In this document: piece after piece, positions 61,657-64,000 of the stretch
Numbering within the stretch: position 1 is the first letter of the stretch
Layout: the number at the start of each line of letters is the position of its first letter
Origin: Herbidospora solisilvae
GTDB taxonomy: Bacteria; Actinomycetota; Actinomycetes; Streptosporangiales; Streptosporangiaceae
DNA length: 64,000 nt
Reading direction: 5' to 3'
Assembly: GCF_009901565.1 (NCBI RefSeq)
Contig: NZ_WXEW01000008.1
Span: 310,001 to 374,000, forward strand
Notes under the pieces: model-generated
The model's input: only the letters and a program-made list of their open reading frames with translations
What the model was told of the DNA's origin: nothing
Database searches by the model: none
Translations under genes and position numbers: made by a program

Positions 61657-63084
61657 ATGCGGTGGGAACGGATGCGTCGGCGGTGGGCCGCCCTGGGAGC
61701 GGTGGGAATTGCCACTGCTGGCGCACTGATCGCCTTCCCCGGCACCAGCCAGGGTTCGGCAGAAGGTCCCTACTACTTCAAGTGTGTCGGCCCGCTGGCC
61801 GACAACCAGACGATCGCGGCGTCGATCTCCCTTTCGTCCAAGGAACTGACCGTCGGGCAGCAGCTCGTCATCAACTGGCAGCTCGGTGACGCCCAGCGCA
61901 GCGTGAAGGTCCCCGACCCGCTGAACCCCAATCACGACAGGGGCGCCCACCTCGCGGTCACCGCCCGCGTGAAGGCGCACGGCGTGTGGACCGGCCAGGG
62001 TGCGATCGACTCGACCGGCACCCGCCTGGTCCCGGCCGACGACCTGCGAACGGGCAAGCCGCTGTCGCTGGGGCTGGTCTCGCCGGGCCTGGCGACCGCC
62101 GAGCGGGCCGGCTCCGGGTCGATCGAGGTCGGGCCGATCATCCTCGACCTCGCCGACGTCGAGTCGACCTGGAACAACGACTTCCAGCCGGTCGGCGACT
62201 TCTCGCACTGGTACGGGCCGGGCTGGAACCACGTCAACGACCCGCTGGCCTACTTCGGCAAGACGCACTACGAGCAGGACCTCCGTGAGGCCAAGGACGA
62301 GGGCGACGAGGCGACCTTCACCTTCGTCGGCACGGGCGTCGACCTCATCGGTGACAAGAAGAACGACATGAGCGAGTTCACGCTCGTCACCGACCAGGGC
62401 AACCCGCCCGACGAGGCCTCCGAGCGCTACAACGCCTACTGGCAGGTGGCCGGCGAGCGCCGGGTGCTGGAGAAGTTCACCGCGGCGACCGACCTGCCCT
62501 ACGGCAAGTACACCGTGAAGATCAAGAACCAGACCCAGGACAAGTTCGCCCGCGTCGACGCCTGGAAGGTGTACGCCGACACGGCCGACAACCTGAACGC
62601 CTCCCCCTACCGCACGGTCTGCAGCCCCGAGCCGAAGTTCCCGCTGATCCCGCTGACGGTGACCGGCGGCGGCACCTCGCAGTCCCCGTCGCCCGACCCG
62701 TCGCAGACCCCCTCGGGCGACCCGTCGGTCACGCCGTCGACCACCCCGTCGACGACGCCCTCCACCTCGCCGAGCGGTTCGCCGAGCCCCTCCGGCAACG
62801 TGAGCAGGCCGCCGACCCCGCAGGAGAACTTCACGCCGCTGGTGTCGGTGATCGTGCAGGGCACCCCGACCCCCACGGCGACCACGACCGTGACGCTGAC
62901 CTCGACCCCGACCGTGGCTCAGGTGGCCATCACGCCGCTGGGCGGCGCGCAGACCGGTGTGGCGCCCGAACGGTCGAACCCCGGCGTCACGGTGCTGGTG
63001 GTCGGAGCGTTGCTGCTGATGGGCGGCATGGTCAGCGGACTCAAGCTGCTGCGCAGGCGCGCGGCCCACGCCGGGGAGCGGTGA
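61657..63084 (+). CDS. Secreted surface protein with C-terminal membrane anchor
   Basis: A 475-residue protein. The signal peptide (RRRWAALGAVGIATAGALIA, cleavage near residue 37) is followed by an extracellular beta-rich region of about 300 residues (ELTVGQQLVINWQLGD, TFTFVGTGVDLIGDKKNDM, YGKYTVKIKNQTQDKFARVD) with the character of a carbohydrate- or ligand-binding sandwich, a Ser/Thr/Pro linker (TPSTTPSTTPSTSPSGSPSP) and a terminal helix (VTVLVVGALLLMGGMVSGLK) plus a basic tail. ATG 61657 is used with CGGAG about 8 nt upstream. The next gene starts in its stop codon region (TGATG), so the two are coupled. Function unknown. Confidence 0.75.
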   Translation: MRWERMRRRWAALGAVGIATAGALIAFPGTSQGSAEGPYYFKCVGPLADNQTIAASISLSSKELTVGQQLVINWQLGDAQRSVKVPDPLNPNHDRGAHLAVTARVKAHGVWTGQGAIDSTGTRLVPADDLRTGKPLSLGLVSPGLATAERAGSGSIEVGPIILDLADVESTWNNDFQPVGDFSHWYGPGWNHVNDPLAYFGKTHYEQDLREAKDEGDEATFTFVGTGVDLIGDKKNDMSEFTLVTDQGNPPDEASERYNAYWQVAGERRVLEKFTAATDLPYGKYTVKIKNQTQDKFARVDAWKVYADTADNLNASPYRTVCSPEPKFPLIPLTVTGGGTSQSPSPDPSQTPSGDPSVTPSTTPSTTPSTSPSGSPSPSGNVSRPPTPQENFTPLVSVIVQGTPTPTATTTVTLTSTPTVAQVAITPLGGAQTGVAPERSNPGVTVLVVGALLLMGGMVSGLKLLRRRAAHAGER

Positions 63085-64000
63085 TGACGGACAAGCGCAA
63101 CCCCTATCCGACGCCCGACCCCGAGCCCGAGGAGGAGCAGCCGAAGCCGGCCTCTCCCGGGGCGATCGTGCAGCACCCCTACGACCGGCTGCTGAAGGCG
63201 ACCGGGCACAAGCTCGTGAAGGGCGACAGCGGCGACAAGCCGGCCATGCCCATCGAGCCCAGGACCCCGGCCGACGCCGACGGCTCGACGGCTTCCGAGG
63301 CGCAGGCTTCGGGCGCTCAATCTTCGGGGGCTCAGGACGCCGAGGCTCCGGCTTCCGGTGCTGACGTGCCCGGCGCGGTCGCGCCGGGTGGCGTGGTCAT
63401 GGTCCCGAGCGGGTCGGTGCCTCCGGGCATGGTGCCCGTCGTGATGGTGCCTGTGGGCCAGGTTCCGGGCGCCGGTGTTCCGGGCGCTGGGGTTCCCGGG
63501 GCGGTTCCCGGTGCCGCTCTGCCCGGCGGACAGGCTGCTGGGGCTCAGGCTGCCGCCGGTGCGGGTGCTCCGGGTGCCGGTGTTCCGGTGGGTGCGGTTC
63601 CGGTCGCCGGTACGGCCGCCGGTCAGGTCGTGCCCGTCGTCCAGGTCCCGGCGCAGGCGCCGCCGCCCGGCGGCATGTCCAAGCGCACCCTCACGGCGCT
63701 GCTGGTCGGTGGGTCCTTCAGCGGCATCGCGGCGATCATGGCCGGTCTGCTGATGGTGCTCTCGCCGACCCCGGTGGTCGAGGAGCCGGCCGACGAGGTC
63801 AACATCCAGGCCGCCGGCAACTCCTACGTCATCCCGCCGACTGTGGGCCCGGGTGGCCCCGGGGTCCCGCTGACCGCGGCCGACCCGACGGCGCCGCCGC
63901 CCGCGCCGGCCACCCAGCCGGTCGCCCCGCTGACGCTGTCGCCGCAGGTCGTGGCGCAGGCGAACGGGGTGGGCCTCAACGTCGAGGTTCCGAAGCCGGC
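63084..64000 (+). CDS. Proline/glycine-rich single-pass membrane protein (3' truncated by window)
   Basis: The frame is open from ATG 63084 to the end of the window (305 codons visible). The acidic N-terminal part (PTPDPEPEEEQPKP) is followed by an Ala/Ser-rich region, then Val-Pro-Gly-rich elastin-like repeats (VPGAGVPGAGVPGAVPGA), a membrane helix (LTALLVGGSFSGIAAIMAGL) and an extracellular Pro-rich part. The N-terminal ~210 residues are thus cytosolic and probably disordered. It is coupled to the preceding surface-protein gene. Codon usage in the repeat shifts towards GGT/GTT/GCT, unlike its neighbours. No family recognised. Confidence 0.65.
   Translation, partial: MTDKRNPYPTPDPEPEEEQPKPASPGAIVQHPYDRLLKATGHKLVKGDSGDKPAMPIEPRTPADADGSTASEAQASGAQSSGAQDAEAPASGADVPGAVAPGGVVMVPSGSVPPGMVPVVMVPVGQVPGAGVPGAGVPGAVPGAALPGGQAAGAQAAAGAGAPGAGVPVGAVPVAGTAAGQVVPVVQVPAQAPPPGGMSKRTLTALLVGGSFSGIAAIMAGLLMVLSPTPVVEEPADEVNIQAAGNSYVIPPTVGPGGPGVPLTAADPTAPPPAPATQPVAPLTLSPQVVAQANGVGLNVEVPKP

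Noticed and set aside
60340-63084. 914-residue plus-strand frame running through the acyl-CoA dehydrogenase region
   Set aside because: Only the last 475 codons, from ATG 61657 with its signal peptide, look like a protein; the rest is antisense to the dehydrogenase.

Overview
The window is chromosomal DNA from a high-GC filamentous actinobacterium. Gene content and order (nur-ygfZ-dtd; the XRE regulator-hbhA-DUF2516 trio; mshA-YbjN-gpmA-phoU-phoRP; carD-ispF-...-cysS-rlmB-tRNA-Thr; serC, citA/pdxH, ideR) match the Streptomyces/Mycobacterium backbone. The absence of Streptomyces-specific genes suggests Streptosporangiaceae or a relative, but the genus is uncertain. Many genes have a TAnnnT-type hexamer ending 6-8 nt before the start codon and no Shine-Dalgarno sequence, so leaderless transcripts look common.

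Layout. 1-8.6 kb: partial nitrobindin, DUF2470, a candidate structured RNA, the nickel regulator nur, ygfZ, a degenerate M48-like membrane protein, dtd, an asparaginase, a DUF2207 protein and a CorA-type channel. 7.8-11.9 kb (all minus strand): DUF2516, hbhA-like, XRE regulator, a BlaI/M56 pair with its operator, a methyltransferase and an SDR. 12.0-25.1 kb: mycothiol mshA, YbjN, gpmA, the phosphate regulators phoU/phoR/phoP with a PHO box, a lipoprotein, carD, ispF, two GlsB-type membrane proteins, a DUF2637 protein, a PPOX protein, cysS, rlmB and tRNA-Thr(TGT).

25.1-39.9 kb is an accessory island beginning just downstream of the tRNA. It holds a decayed MFS transporter fragment and then a tandemly duplicated four-gene cassette (25829-31619 and 31630-37388). 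Each copy encodes a STAND NTPase with a TPR tail, a SIR2-like protein, a 49-50 aa peptide precursor ending SSGFQNF(I/M)-COOH, and a divergent NB-ARC/TPR protein of the FxSxx-COOH type (FxsT). One shared maturation pair follows: a HExxH-type peptide hydroxylase homologue and a radical SAM/SPASM enzyme (FxsB-like). I read this as a variant FxSxx-COOH RiPP system with Asn in place of Ser. The TIR-like FxsC of the described systems is absent and a SIR2/STAND module sits in the cassette instead. This is the most unusual system in the window.

40-64 kb: a small secreted protein, an ECF41 sigma factor with its AhpD-like target and predicted promoter, a glycosyltransferase-like protein, a cbiMQO-type nickel/cobalt transporter behind a Nur-type inverted repeat, a K+ channel, a STAS protein, an SDR and an enoyl-CoA hydratase, a rhomboid protease, an orphan BlaI regulator, serC, citA, pdxH, an MFS transporter, ideR, a large PAS-GAF-PP2C-HATPase phosphatase, an alpha/beta hydrolase, a three-gene membrane-protein operon, an acyl-CoA dehydrogenase, and two cell-surface proteins, the last cut by the window edge. 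Other sequence-level features are three 19-bp repeats at an exact 23-bp period after gpmA, and three copies of an ~84-bp dispersed repeat between 17.4 and 20.1 kb.
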